Below are positions 34,306 to 49,761 of a stretch of 64,000 bases of DNA, piece by piece (position 1 is the first letter of the stretch; every line of letters starts with the position of its first letter). The stretch comes from Phoenix dactylifera. Its lineage: Eukaryota; Streptophyta; Magnoliopsida; Arecales; Arecaceae. The notes beneath the pieces were generated by a model that worked only from the letters and a program-made list of their open reading frames with translations, had not been told where the DNA came from and searched no databases. Position numbers and translations under genes: made by a program. Where the stretch lies: positions 4,604,938 through 4,668,937 of the forward strand of contig NC_052399.1 in the NCBI RefSeq assembly GCF_009389715.1, written 5' to 3'.

Positions 34306-35319
34306 TTGATTTGATAGGATTAAAACATTGATTTACCCTCTTTATTCCCCTCCTTTTTGTGAAATTTGTAAAATATAAGCAACCACTTTGTTGTGGCAGT
34401 AGAAGGTATAGTTTAATATTTTATCTCTACCTGCTAAGTTTTTGTTTTTTAGGTATAAGTTATTATAGGGCCAGTTCATATATGTGATCTTTTCTGCTTT
34501 TTGAGAAGTTGTATATTGAAAGATCATGAAATATAGTCAAGGGAAGATTCAACCGTAGTTCTATTGGATCCGCACCAATAGGATTTGCAAACTTAGAAAG
34601 CTTGCACCCTCCGTTCCATGCACACATTAATGGAATTGCTTATTTTGCTCCTACTTGGACAAGATGCAAGTTAATTTTGATGCCGAGTGATAGAAAATGA
34701 TAAAGCTCCTTCCTATCTTATGATTGTTTATCTTTTCTTTTCTTCTTCTGTCTTTTTTTTTTTTAAAAAAAAAATCCTTTTCGTAAGCTCAATCTATAAT
34801 GTTTGATATATGATGCTTGGAGATGAGAAATTTGACTTGAAAATTGTATCAAGCTCAACACATGATTTGTAGGCAAGAGCAGTAATACGACTTCCACTCA
34901 AAAAAGCTTCTCAAGATCTTAGAAAACTCATTAGTTCTTTTTCTCTGCTAATTAAAGTTCTGGTTTGCATGCCCAAACATAGTTATGTCTACCATCATCT
35001 TTTTGAGACATGATGATAAGGCATGCTTCAAAGACGGATTAGCTTCGGCATTACACTTTAAAATGAACATATTTTTTAACAATATTGGTCAAACGTAGAT
35101 GGCACGGTGACCGCACGCAATGTTGACATGCTGCCCATCACGCACGACTTTGAGAAGCTTAAAAGTGGATGATTATTATATTTTTGCATCCCACCATCTT
35201 TGAAATCCATTGCTCTTGTGAAGCAAGGCACCGTCACTTCCATCATCATGCGAGGAGAAAGGCAGTCGTTATTATGGGAGTGCTCGTATCGGAAGACTTC
35301 GTTTCATCGAGATACGCCA

Positions 35320-35670
35320 GATTGTAGAATAATTTATAATCTTAAAAATTTATTTATTTAAAAAATAATTATAAAGAAAAATAAATTTTACTATATTTGA
35401 TTGGTAGAAAAATTATTCGAATGAAAAAAAATTACTATATTTAGCTGGGGATGATCGTATGTGATAAGAATGTTGGTTTGTGTAAGGATTCATTCGGTTG
35501 GGATATTTCGTATTATAGAATAATCCGACAATTTTTAAAAATTATTATCTACAAAAATATTTGGGAAGGAAAATAAGTTTTACTATATTTGATTGGTAGA
35601 AAAATTACTTGAAAAAATGATATTAAAAAAAAATTACTATATTTTGTTGGAGATAATCTTATATGAGAAT
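35320..35670 (+). repeat. Imperfect direct duplication, period about 180 bp
   Basis: TTTTACTATATTTGATTGGT plus AGAAAAATTA occurs near 35385 and again near 35576. It is surrounded by similar flanks, including GTAGAATAATTTATAA / ATAGAATAATCCGACA. Confidence 0.75.
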
Positions 35671-37329
35671 ATTACTAAATTTTTAACAATATTTTTAAAT
35701 AAACAATTTAGATAATAATTTTTTTTCTCCATGCATTTGTTGGCCATATGCAACTCGCTTATTAACACGGTAAATAATGACTATTTTGAATATTAAAATA
35801 TATTTATATGAGTTAATGTATATTTTTAGATTAATTATGCACATATTATGAAATATATTTCTTATTATAAATAAATATTAGTATATTTTGGCATATAATA
35901 AATACATTAATTATTAATAAATCTCATGTTAGATTTATTGATAACTAATAAATATTTATTAATTATTAGTATTTATTAATAAATATATTATTTTTATAAA
36001 TATTATTGATCAGTTTATTAACATATTTATGATATATTAACATAATATATAATAATATATTAATTTTATTAATATAGTTAATAAAAAATTTAATACGATA
36101 TAAGTGAGGTTATTTTCGTTAATAAATGATATTTTCAAACTATCGCACCTAGATAATTTAGTATAGAAAAATAAACTTATATTATCTTTTTTTCATGAAA
36201 ATAATTACATCATCCATTATTTATTAAACCATCTCTTTCATCCGCTTTTCGTACTAAATATGGTAATTTAAAATAAAATTTATATTTTTATGCCAGATTA
36301 TCCCTGACAACTAAATGGATCTTAAAGATTTTATTGTGGCTATTGCAGTGGTTTATTTTAATCTTCATAAAATAATAGTATTTTCCAAAATTCAGATTGG
36401 ACTAGGTCTAATTAGAAATATTTCTAATTTTTTTAAAAAAATAAAATCTTGATGCCGGAGCTGGGGCCGAGGCATCTTCGCATCAGAAACATTTACCAAC
36501 ATTTCCCTCACTTTATTTATTCCCCTTGGCGGACTGAGAACACTCGTGATCACCTGCTCTTTCTTTTCTCGCCGTCGATCCCGAGCCACCCGTGTCCTCT
36601 GTTATTTTTCCCGACACGGTGGCCCGTCGTCTCATGCTCCCCTATACCTTCTTTCTTAGTTTTTTTTTTTTTTTTGTTAAAATGTTTTTTTTATTTATTA
36701 CCGTCTCTGGCCGCCGGTTCCCCACTTCCGTGCCAGCTTATTGAAATTACTGGGCCCACGCGGTGTCATTCCGATTACCGAGTGCCGACCACGCGGTACG
36801 CTCCCTTCCAACGGTCATCGCCACGTCCTTTAGTTTCCTTCCGCGTGGTGGACTGACGGGCGATCATGATCTCGCGTAAGTTTACACCGCGTCGCGTTAT
36901 GTGCTTCCTTCCAAACAAAAAAATGCCTAGTTATGACGTTACGTTCTGACGACCACTGCGACTATTAGTTGTCTTAGAAATTTTTGATTAACTTCATGAG
37001 GTTGCTGTTGCCGCATCATCTGGATTTGACTGGGTGAGCGGATCCCCGTCCCTCATCCACCTATATTTTAAGGAAAACGCAAAAACGATGATTTTTTTTT
37101 AGATTTAAATTTTCTTCAACAATTGTCATAGAATCTCCACGCTATCTTTTTTGTATGTTAGCATTTTTTTTTTAATTTTTGATATGTTCAATTACAGCGT
37201 AAAGAATTTAAAACAATTTGAATTCATGCAACCATTTTCGACGTATATTGGATTTAAACTCTTCCATGCTTACTTTCATGTTGGATTAGCTAAATGCCAT
37301 ATTAGGGGATTACCTAAATGTCATATCAG

Positions 37330-37905
37330 ACAAAGAAAAAAAAATTCTAATTTTGCTCAACTCAAATCTCTCTCAAAAAAAAAAAATGAAAAAAATATAA
37401 AAGTATGGCTTAAATCCTCCTTCATTCATTGATAATCTAAAACTAAGATATACAGCCTCTAATCATAACCATAAAATCTATCATTGCACAATTGATTCTT
37501 TTTTCTAATTCTAATAGTACTTTTTTTTCTTAAAATAATAATAACTAAAAGAAATAAATTCAAAAAAATTAAAATTCTTCAAAAAATGGATATCAACTTT
37601 TTTATCAACTCTGCCTCTATCGCTTCATCCGTTTCTTCTCAAATTGGAAAATATATCTAGCCAAAATTTTATCCAAAAATAATTTTTAGTTTAATCGGTC
37701 TATTTCAAACATCAAATAATAGAATTTAGGCTCGACCGCTAGGGACAGCGCTTTTAAGAAATGCATCATAATGCAAATCTCAAAAAGTTGTTCGAAAAAA
37801 AAAAAAAATGTTAAAGTTATGACCTCTTGACTGATTTTTAAATGTCGTGGGTTTTACTTTTAAACCATATCCACCCCTACTCATTACGGTCAAAATGGCT
37901 GACAT
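37330..37905. repeat. Diverged direct repeat, copy 2
   Basis: It is the partner of 31850-32460 in the same orientation, with many substitutions and indels, so the duplication is old. Confidence 0.6.
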
Positions 37906-38074
37906 CGGGTTTGAAAGTCTTTTGCATAAATATAGGTGATTAATATCAAGAGTATATTATATCAGAGTCTTTCTTTGATAATTTTCCTGTTATTTTTTTT
38001 ATATCTAAGTTGATTATTTACATCTTTTTCCTTGCTACCATTAACACCTCACCTGCGGCGGCTGGTGCCAAGCC

Positions 38075-41000
38075 ATGGACACGAAGCTCTCGCCGCCGCC
38101 GCCGCCGCAGCAGCAGCGGAAGTGGGCGGTACCGCTCCTAGCCTCTCTTCTCCTCTTGGCCTCCCTCCTCTTCTTCTCCTCCGGCCAGACCCTCCTCTTC
38201 CTGTCCTTCTCCCAGATCCCCTCCTCCTCCTCCTCCGCCATCAACGAGCCCCTCTTCGTCGAGCCCAAGCTCCGCCTACCCCCGCTCCCCGCCACCCCCG
38301 CCCGCTCCGTACCCCGCCTCGCCTTCCTCATCTCCGGCTCCGCCGGCGACGGCAGCAGCCTCAGGCGGACCCTTCGGGCGCTCTACCACCCGAACAACCG
38401 CTACGTGCTGCACCTCGACCTGGAGGCCCCCCCGGCGGAGCGCCTCGAGCTCGCCGCCGCCGTCCGCGGCGACCCCGTCTACGCCCGCTTCGGCAACGTC
38501 CGGGTCGTCGCCCGGGCCAACCTCGTCACCTACCGGGGCCCCACCATGGTCGCCAACACGCTACACGCCGCGGCGATCCTCCTCAGGGATGCCGGCGATT
38601 GGGATTGGTTCATCAACCTCAGCGCCTCCGACTACCCCCTTGTCACCCAGGACGGTAAGATTCTCTTATTATTTCTCCCTTTCTTTTGATTCTAATTTGA
38701 GGTGCTCTCGAGCTGAATCCGTCCTTCACCACTGCTTTCATTCCCATGTCCAGCTGAGGCGAATTGGAACCCCTTCCTGTTCTGTTCGGGCTTTTGAGAT
38801 GATATGATCTCCCTCAAACATTCTATGCACGACTTGTTTATAATATGTATATATAAAACGGAATTTTAGAGCTTTCTTCTCTCAGGCGGCCTTGAAATTG
38901 ATGAAAATATCTGCTCGGTGCTTCCTCTTCATAGATTCTTCCACTTCCGTTCTGGAACGGCCTCAAGTTTCAGTTTTGCTTCCGCCATATCACACCCATT
39001 TATTCACGACTCAAGTACAAAATGGTCGTGTTTTTCTCCGCCGCATTCCAATATATATATATAAATATAAACTATATAGGGTTTCTATATTCTCTAATAC
39101 AAAGAAAATTATTAACTCTTTAAACGAAGATATCTTGGCTGCTCTCGGTTGCTCGGGCTGCTGTTGTGTTATGTGACCGATTAATGGACAAAGAATTCCT
39201 CGCTGGCTGATTCATTGTATATTGCTTGTTTTGATGGTTCTGTTTTTTTTTTTCCTCCCCTCCTGGCTGCACAGATCTGCTCCACGTGCTTTCAAGTTTG
39301 CCAAGATATCTGAATTTTATCGAGCATACAAGCGACATTGGATGGAAGGAGTATGTGAAACATCTGCCAAATAGCATCAATGGTTCAATCCATCGTTCCT
39401 TTCCATAGCGCGGCATCACATATCGTTGTTGCAAAACTGATTGTTTGGTCCAAACTCCATTGTGCAGGTACCAAAGGGCCAAGCCTGTTATCATAGACCC
39501 TGGGCTGTATAAGTTGCAGAAGTCGGACGTGTTTTGGGTTACAGAGAAGAGGAGTGTACCTACCGCATTCAAGCTCTTTACAGGTGAAGCATCTCTAACT
39601 AATTCTAGCCATTCAGCTGCCAACATCAGAGTGTTGGCCTGTGTCCTTGTATGTTTGGTTTCTAGGAGGATGCATTTGGTACCTCCTATTCAGGCAGTCA
39701 TGGTCTGCCAAAGTCCAAAGTTCCAATTACATAAATTTTTGGCACTTATTATCTTGAATAGCATTGTAATTAGTATGAGAAGTCCATGCATCTCCCTATG
39801 CTCCAGACCTCAAAAATTAGCAGTGTTTTACTCTTTCCACTTGCCTGCATGGTACATACCTTTTCACATAATCGAAAAATTCATGGCCCCGTCGAATTTG
39901 GTTGATTGTTTTTTACAGGTTAAAATACCAGTGCCTAGCTATATTACATGAGATACAAAAAGGGAATTTATATGGTAGCTCTTGGTGAAATATATCATGG
40001 ACTGTAGAGAAAAGTTGGATGACCGAACTGTATGTATGTTAAGAAAGGAGCAACTTGCAGCTGAAAACCATGTCGCTTACGAGCTTCTGTCTTATTAGTG
40101 TGGTACTACATCTACAATGCTTGTGTTCATAGGAACTTTAATTAACAAAAAAAACATTGCTTCTTTCAGTCCACTTGCATAAAACAGCGATTTTTCCATC
40201 ATTGGAATTCATGTTGCTCATTATCTTCTGTGTTACTATCAAGCCTGGATGCTTGTGTTCTACGGAATCTAAAATATTAAAAAAGCCCCGTTTCCTTCTA
40301 ACCACTTGAATATAATTAATTTTTTTCCTCTATAGTGGAAAGCTGAAACAAGACCTCTTGGCAAGCCATGATATATTAGAGGTTGTTATCTGTTCTTATA
40401 AAAAGAGTCAATACCGATCTCAAGATACAAGCATTGGAGGTTCTTTTGGTTGCCATGATTCTTCGACATGATGGATATCAAGGATGATTTGAATTGCCAA
40501 AAATAATCTCCCTTCCAACTTTTTAACCTATAAAACATTAGTCTAGAAAAAAGGTTTAAAGTCTTGTTGCTGGTATGTGTTGTACCATGCTAAGTCATGA
40601 TATGGTAGTTGCTGCTAGCATAGCAAAGGTGATACCAACTTTTTAACATTCACTTGCTACCTAATCAATTCTATGTCAGTCAATTATTTTTTTTCTCCTC
40701 TCTCTACTTTTCCATCACTTTAAGGAACATCACTTTGCAGTTTACTACAGTTATAACTAAATTATGTGTTGTACTAAAAGAATTGAACTCTTTGCTTGGA
40801 GCCATTTTGGATGCATACTGACATCACCGTGCTACTATTTGATACCTTAGAAAATCTTTGAAAGTTGATGATGGAAAAAAAAATGTAGTTGTAAATCCCA
40901 GCATTTAATGTGCTCATAGAACCCATTCAGAACAGATTCAGAAGAACTTTAAGAGATCACCATCAAGTGCAATAGTAGGAAAGTTGAATATTCCTGTCAT

Positions 41001-42604
41001 TTCCTTCTTGAATGATTTATGATTGGGGTTGTACAGAGCGGATACAGATCAGTTGTAGAAATATATCGCATATGCTAATCTGTCTGTATCCGCTTGTGTT
41101 GGCTGATTTTGATATAAGTAAAATCATGAGCTGGATATCGTAGTCGATACACACGTGATATAAACTATAAGGAATTAAAGGTAGCAGTATCCGTATTTGA
41201 TACAAATATATGCAAATATAAATTAGATGAGTGTTTGCAGGCGGAAAGGCAAAAATTGGGATCTTCAAATAACAAAGGCTGGGTGCAAGTTAAATATGAA
41301 TTATTAGGTGTTATTATTATTATTGTAACAGTTCAGACATATGGACAAATCAACACATATTCATAGATATGTGCTCGTATTTCAGATATGAAAGAAAATA
41401 TATTCATTTGTGTCCAATTCTGATATGTCAATTATATCTTTGTTCAGGAAACATGGATACGATTATAGAAACAAGATGTAATCTTTCAACTCTGCATTAC
41501 ATCAGAAATAGTCCATGTTCATGGATAGAATAAACCACCCTGTCTTGAGGTTCGACCTTTAATGTCAACTTCCCTTTAGTAAAGTAGTGAAGCCTCCATT
41601 CTTAGGCTATTTATTCAATTAACAATACGACTATTCAACGCACAATTTTTGTGCAGCATGTAGACTTTCTGCAGATTGGTTTTTGGATATTCATGGTTTT
41701 TAGTTAAACCTGTCCGACAAACAAGGAAATTATGCATTGTAGAAATTGGAAAATAAAATACAAAAATGTCAGATTTTTATGTGACAAAGGGTGTTGTTGT
41801 TATAACACCACATTTTGTCATGCTTATAACATGCAATTCTGTATGCATACAACGTCACGCCAGGTTTATTAGCAAACATTTCACGTTATTTTGATCGAAT
41901 AGGTAGATTTATGTAAATTGAATATGTGAATGCTACAACTGCAGTTGTAATGGAGATAGAAGTGCTTTCTTTTCTTTTTAGCATATGATGATACTGGATT
42001 TGTATTGCCTTGGATGTTCAGTTCCATAGTTATGATCTGTGGAAATAGTGTTTACGACGGTATTGAGCTATTGGTTATTGTCTTTTTAGGCTCTGCTTGG
42101 ATGATGCTTTCTCATCAGTTCATAGAATTCTGCTTATGGGGATGGGACAACCTTCCACGGACAGTCCTAATGTACTACGCAAATTTTCTTTCCTCGCCTG
42201 AGGGATACTTCCATACAGTGATCTGCAATGCACCAGAATTCCGCAACACCACTGTTAATCATGACCTCCATTTCATATCTTGGGACAACCCCCCAAAGCA
42301 GCATCCGCACTTCCTCACTCTGGATGACTTCTCGAGAATGGTAGACAGCAATGCTCCTTTTGCAAGGAAGTTTGGCAGAGATGATGCAGTGCTCGACAAG
42401 ATCGACAAAGAGCTCTTGGGTCGTGATGCTGATGGATTTGTGCCTGGTGGATGGTATGGTGCATTAAAGATGGATGGTAATGATACACACGACATTGTGA
42501 GGAATAGGAATGAGCTCAGGCCTGGGCCCGGTGCTGAGAGGCTTAAACGCCTCATCACAGGTTTGCTTTCGGCGGATGGCTTCGATGAGAAGCATTGCCT
42601 TTGA
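38075..42604 (+). CDS. GT14 beta-glucuronosyltransferase-like protein (GlcAT14 / Branch domain)
   Basis: Exons 38075-38654, 39275-39350, 39468-39583 and 42090-42604 join in phase to give 428 aa, the family length. The protein has a short cytosolic tail, one signal-anchor helix (about residues 17-36), a proline-rich stem and the Branch (GT14) catalytic domain from about residue 80. It includes RALYHPNNRYVLHLDLEAP, YRGPTMVANTLHAAAILL, DWDWFINLSASDYPL, and in the last exon SPEGYFHTVICNAPEF and FVPGGWYGAL. This is a type II Golgi enzyme; plant relatives (GlcAT14A-C) add glucuronic acid to arabinogalactan-protein glycans. Exon 1 is extremely GC-rich while the rest is not. Intron 3 is 2.5 kb, and I saw no inserted element with clear ends in it. 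All expected blocks are present. The precise paralogue is not assigned. Confidence 0.93.
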
Positions 42605-43705
42605 CATGTACAATATGCCAGCAGATGTGGTAGTGAATTGTGAATTCTGAAGCTTTGCGCTGTTGGCCTGCTCTTCGCTGCTGCAGCAGCAAGGTCTCCT
42701 CAGTGCGGACGTCGGTGAAGCAATCTTTGGATGGCTGAGAGCTGAAGGTTCCATAAATGTATCTTTGTAAGAGTGTATGAATTAGTTAGTCGGCTATGCA
42801 GCACCTCTCCGGCATCTCTTCTCGACGCCTTCGCCATGGATGGACCGTATGCTGCAGTTCGGCACGCTACTGCTGCATCGATGTCGTAATATCATTTATA
42901 TCAAGCATGTATTTACAAGTGGAGATGATTGTCTCCATGGTGCTTTCAGCTGCTTTGTGCTGTTATATTGATAGTCGAGGCTGCAACTGGCTGTATGAGT
43001 AAATGGTAGTATCGCGTGGCTTTTATAGCTTTTCCTGTACGCGTTTGGTTTTCTTGTGGTGCGAATGACAGCAATCCATGCTTATGATGAAGCATGCTCG
43101 TCCGCCCACTTCTCTCTGTCCGATCCCTGACATCACTTGTTTCTTGCTGAATCTTGCATCATTTGCAAGTGGAAATGCGATCGGGTGGTATCGTATCTCT
43201 ATGGATTACTTGTTGGGATCCTTCAATTGATCCCGGGACCCAGTTTGTCAGCTGATACTTTTTGCGTCCAACCATGGATGGATATAATTCCATGGAAAGA
43301 CAGCATTAGAATAGATGATTTGAACCGACTACCCATCCTTTATCTTTCTTCAGTTGAGCGTCATTTCAGTGCACCTCATTGCGTCCATCGCCTATTATCA
43401 TCAATAGTGTCCCCAACGTTCCCACCACCGCCAACCGTGGCACCCAAACGCATTATAAGCGTTTTTTTTTTCTGGTTGGGGACCGCTCAAAGAGGGGCGA
43501 TAACAGCGCAAAAATGAAAAGATGTACGGTGTTTTATCTGGGTGAATGCTATGAGATTGATGATATGCTTCGTTAAAAGGAAAAATCTTATGTGCGGTGG
43601 ACCTCCGGCCACGACTGGCTCCGCTCGGACTCAACGAGTCCGTAAGTAATCGACCAGAACGCCCTTGTGCTTCCGGATATGGTGCACGAATAGAATAGGC
43701 TGCGG
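42605..43705. other. 3' region of the GT14 gene and intergenic DNA
   Basis: The first few hundred bases are probably 3' untranslated sequence. No coding domain is seen. The promoter of the DCC gene must lie in the right half. Confidence 0.5.
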
Positions 43706-45736
43706 ATGGCCGTCCTCCCTCTCCCGGCCCGATCACCACCGGTGGTAGCAGCGGGGATGGGGCCGAAGCGCCTCGCCCTCCCCACAACCACCACCAGCCT
43801 GGCGGCCAAGGCCGTCGTCGACTGGGTGAAGGTCACCGACGCCGAGTACTTCAACAACGGCGACAGCAGGCCCATCATGCTCTTCGATGGTACTCCTCCC
43901 TCTTCCAGCCTTCACTGCAATTACTATCCCCCTCCCCAGTTAACAACGGATCCTATAATCTATAGATGCAAAGAAACACCGCAGGTTAATCATCCATAAG
44001 CTCCCCAACTATGTATCTTTTCATAATCTAAGAAGATTCGAGCCGGTGATATTTTGTGCCCACTTCAATTTTTTAATGCTTAAGAATCACCTTATGTCGC
44101 ACCGTATCGATAAGAATGCAATCCGACAGCTAACCAGATAAATAGATACAAGGATTTGGTCGGTTCATTACACCCAGCTCGAAAAGGCAGGCAATCGAAT
44201 AATTTGGCCCCTCATCGCCTTTCCTCACCAACCTATCAGCATCATCCATGCCATTAGCGGCCGCCGCACTCCTTCACCTTGGAAGGTGGGTCATATGATG
44301 AAGCAAGAGGCCTCAGAACCCATTGCAACAACCGATATAACATTATAACGACCTTCATTCTTTAACCTTGTTGGCTTCGTTTAATTTTTTTTACAAGATA
44401 TATATCCGGATGGTTTCTTTATTCTGATGATATTGTTGTGGCAGGTGTTTGCAATTTGTGTAATGGAGGTGTCCGGTTCGTAAGGGAGAATGACCGCCAC
44501 AGGTCAGCCATTTTCCTAAAATTGAGACCCTTCTTTCACTTCTCTTCATTGTTTTCCTCCTCCCTTTTGCATCTTATATTTACATATGTAATTTCCACCG
44601 CAGTTCTTTTCCTTTTCCTGGATCAAAACTGATTTCTTTTCTTCAACAAAAAAAAAAAGAAGAAAAAAAGCTGACTTCTTAAGTCGAAGGTTTCAAAAAC
44701 AACCCTTGGTATATGCGATCGTATTTGAAAGTAATTGATAATGGTGGAAGTACATTACGATTTGCTATGTTTTGTCCGGATGAATACCTTCCAATCCCCG
44801 AGCATTCTTGTTTTCTTTTTCTCTTCCTTCTCATTTTCCCCCTTCACTCTTTTTCACTATATGTTATTCTGTTGAAATTTTGTATCATGGGTATGCAGAA
44901 TATTGGTTCCAATTTCTAACTACTTGCGCTTTTTTTTTCGCCTTGTTTTTATTTCCCCTGCTTTTTTTTTATGTGCATAAATTGAACAGGAGAATAAGGT
45001 TTGAAGCACTGCAGAGCGAGCCTGGCAGGAAGCTTCTGCGGAGATCAGGGAGATCACCTGACGACATCTCTAGTGTCGTGCTTGTTGAACAGGATAGGTA
45101 TAATACAGTCACAAGAATCCTCTTTTCATAGTATCAAGTTGGAAATGTTGCCCTTGCGATCCAAATCATGCATTGAGATATAAATCGTCCAGTGTGATGA
45201 AGTTGGTGAGAGTATAGCATCCGTTATCATCATACATTTGCCTTGCGAATTGCCATGATGTTAGGGTTACTCTGCGTAGGTGCCGACCGAAAATTTGCCT
45301 CATAAGGAGCTTATCAGATTAATATGATTTATCTGTCGCAAAACAAGAAATAAAATGTACATACACATGCTGTCATATTTATCTGTTCGAAAAGCATTGA
45401 TGACAGGTTTCTTTTTTTTCTTTTTCTTTGTTGGCTTGTAGATCATATATAAAGTCTGAAGCAGTGTTGAAGATAATGGAGTACCTTGACCTGCCTTTCC
45501 CTCAACTAGCACTCTTGTTAAAGATGGTGCCTCTGTAAGCTCCTCGAATATAAAAGATCATAGCTTTCTTTATTAACGAATCGAGTCTTGTTCTTTTATT
45601 TATCTTGTACTGTAACCAGAATGAGTTCCTTATATGAAAATTTTGTAGGTTAATGAGGGATTTTGCATATGACAATGTTGCCAACAATCGCTATATGATA
45701 TTTGGCCGGTCAGAGTCAGAATCATGCGAGATATAA
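43706..45736 (+). CDS. Plastid-type DCC family thiol-disulfide oxidoreductase (DUF393)
   Basis: Exons 43706-43889, 44445-44502, 44990-45097, 45442-45534 and 45649-45736 close in phase and encode 176 aa. Residues 1 to about 45 are rich in small and basic residues like a chloroplast transit peptide. The mature part begins IMLFDGVCNLCNGGVRFVRE, with the DCC-family CxxC at residues 64-67. It continues RIRFEALQSEPGRKLLRRSG, SYIKSEAVLKIMEYLDLPFP and YDNVANNRYMIFGRSE, matching the Arabidopsis At1g52590-type protein throughout. The fold is thioredoxin-like, and a redox role in plastids is inferred from the family, not shown. The start is the first ATG in frame with exon 1; another ATG at codon 18 is possible. 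It lies 1.1 kb after the GT14 gene on the same strand. Confidence 0.93.
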
Positions 45737-46410
45737 GGAGCTGATAGTCCTAGTTTCAGGTTCTTCTCTACATACTGGATAGTCTGTATTAAATAACCAG
45801 GCACCTAGACCAATTGCGCAGATATATCATGTATACTCTCTAGTCAATTTGTACACATGCATCTTTATATCCATAATGGATGAGACATCTTACTGACATT
45901 ACCAAGATTTCTGTGCCTTCTTATAGTGAGTTTAAAGGTGGTCTCTCCATTGGCAGATTGTCATTTTCATTTGTTTTCCTGATAAAGAAGATCACATATA
46001 TACTTATACATTGTATTTTTTGAAAGAAATCACTTGAAGCATGATTAATCTTGGGAGAAACTGAAACACGGCAAAAACAAACATATTGCTTCTCTTTGAC
46101 ACCTAGATAATCCAATTTAGCAAGATCCATGCTCTTTCAGCAGATGTACCCAAAATCCCACCAAACGGAGCATCAGAAACAATAAAGTCAGGGCATCCGG
46201 GGCCGTCATGGAACCTCATCATTTCATCTCCTTTTTCAGTAGTGTATGAAGCTGTAAAAACTTCATGTAATTCAAATAGCAGTGTATCATTGAAACGGTA
46301 GGATCAAATCTCTGGTCCTCAAATTATTTGTTGATAAGAGGCATGCAGGTTCATCAAAAAGGAATAGTAATAGGGTGGGTGGAAAGATATTAACTAGAGA
46401 AAGCTGAGAC
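45737..46410. other. Intergenic; possible unidentified minus-strand exon
   Basis: On the minus strand at about 46260-46130 an open segment reads EKGDEMMRFHDGPGC then PDFIVSDAPFGGILGTSA, which looks like real protein but matches no family I can name. The rest shows nothing coding. Confidence 0.35.
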
Positions 46411-46560
46411 CTTTGTCTGACTTCAGCACATCCGACAGCATAGCAACCAGAGAGCTTTGCAAATTGGCCGACGAGATTTCCAACCGATCCCGATGCTGCC
46501 GACACAAACACCTACTTTCTCACCTTTTTTTGGCTTGGTCAGGCCGTAAACCCACTGGAC
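46411..46560 (-). pseudogene. Broken copy of exon 3 of the double-bond reductase
   Basis: The block matches exon 3 of the intact gene upstream (48871-49037). It retains an acceptor, the KPKKGEK region, and in another frame [20 protein letters not shown] then CYAVGC. A short segment after the Gly-Pro start is lost, and at least one frameshift separates the two halves. No neighbouring exons of this copy were found, so it is an isolated remnant of a tandem duplication. Confidence 0.8.
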
Positions 46561-47792
46561 CTGCAACACCAGGTAGCACCAGGTGTCAAGCACCAATTCA
46601 ACTAGTGCGTGTTATCTGAATCGTTTGGTTCAGAGCCCCCCTAAATATTCTCTCAGAGGAATGCAACCTTTGTCCAGCATCCATACCAAATACATATTGC
46701 TCAGAACACGAGTTTCCCTGTATCAGTTTTACCGGAAATGTAATTGGCCATGGAGGTTGAAACAAAGCTGATCGGGCCCATGTACGATTGAAAAGGAGAC
46801 TCATGAAAAGGACACAAGTCTCCATTTTTTTTTAAAAAAAAAAATGGCAGCTGAGGCCATTTTTTTGACTCGTTGGAGGTCATGAATTCTCGTAAGAAGA
46901 GCGGATAAGATGCCAAGTCTACGTAGAGGAGGATAAGGAGCGAAGGGCTGATGTTGGAGCGAGTGGATGGCAGCAAACTGTGCGCCAACTAACTAAACGA
47001 TGAATGAAGTGTAGTAGGCTAGCGGTCACCACGCAAAGCCGTCTTGTTTGGCTATTGACTATTTGGCAAAGTTCATCTATTGGAATGTTTTGCAAGACGA
47101 CAACCTAGGCTTTTTTTACAAACAAAAACATGGAATTCAATCCATAATCTTGTTTCTATATTTTTAAATAACCTTCGTTATTTCTGAAAAAAAGTATAAA
47201 TAAAAAATTTTCATTTTTTTTATGTCAATTTTTATCCTTCTCATTCTCTGCACTTGATCTCCTCATAATCTCCGCCCGGCCTTCTCATGATCTCTGTCTA
47301 ACCTCCCCATATTTGTTTAGCTCGGGCACATCGTCGAGCACATCGCTGCTGTCAACCAGCCATCCGGGTATATGTGCAACCACATGATGCCCAAAGATGA
47401 GATGTGCATCTCTCTGGCATGGACCCGACCCAAAGGCTAAGCTAGTTAATTACCAGCAAAGTGTCTGTTGAGTGTGAATCTCAAGAGTTTGGCATGCATC
47501 GCGTCCCACCCAAATGGACATACAAAATTTCAGTTTTCATTGCACAGCTAATCCCCTACATTTCTAAAGAAAGCTTACCTGAACCTTAAGCGACATACGC
47601 TTCTACCAGGCACGTCCACTTTCTAATTTGAACTCAATGACATGTGAAACTGATTATTTGATTAGAAAATTAACTACACTCAGATGCATGCGATTTCTGC
47701 TTCCTTAGCGAGCTCAATGGCTCGGACTCATCGGCAGATATATCCTTCGTCCCATATGAAACCACCTCCGATGCGAGATCGTGATCATCTCC
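46561..47792. other. Intergenic, no gene seen
   Basis: This is the 3' side of the double-bond reductase gene. Poly-T/poly-A runs lie near 46826-46845 and 47160-47220. No family signature is found on either strand. Confidence 0.5.

Positions 47793-49761
<1,969 letters not shown>

Larger units (their letters stand above)
34306..38074. other. AT-rich intergenic region, no gene seen
   Basis: It holds a possible old LTR next to the gypsy fossil, an imperfect direct duplication at 35320-35670, a very AT-rich stretch (about 35700-36300) of TTATTAATAAAT-like words, a GC-richer patch at 36450-36860 with no recognised product, and copy 2 of a diverged direct repeat (37330-37905). The last 150 bases lead into the GT14 gene; no clear TATA box is assigned. 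Confidence 0.45.

Noticed and set aside
38032-38658. 208-codon frame overlapping GT14 exon 1
   Set aside because: It is an out-of-frame shadow of a GC-rich exon with Pro/Arg-rich composition and no domain.
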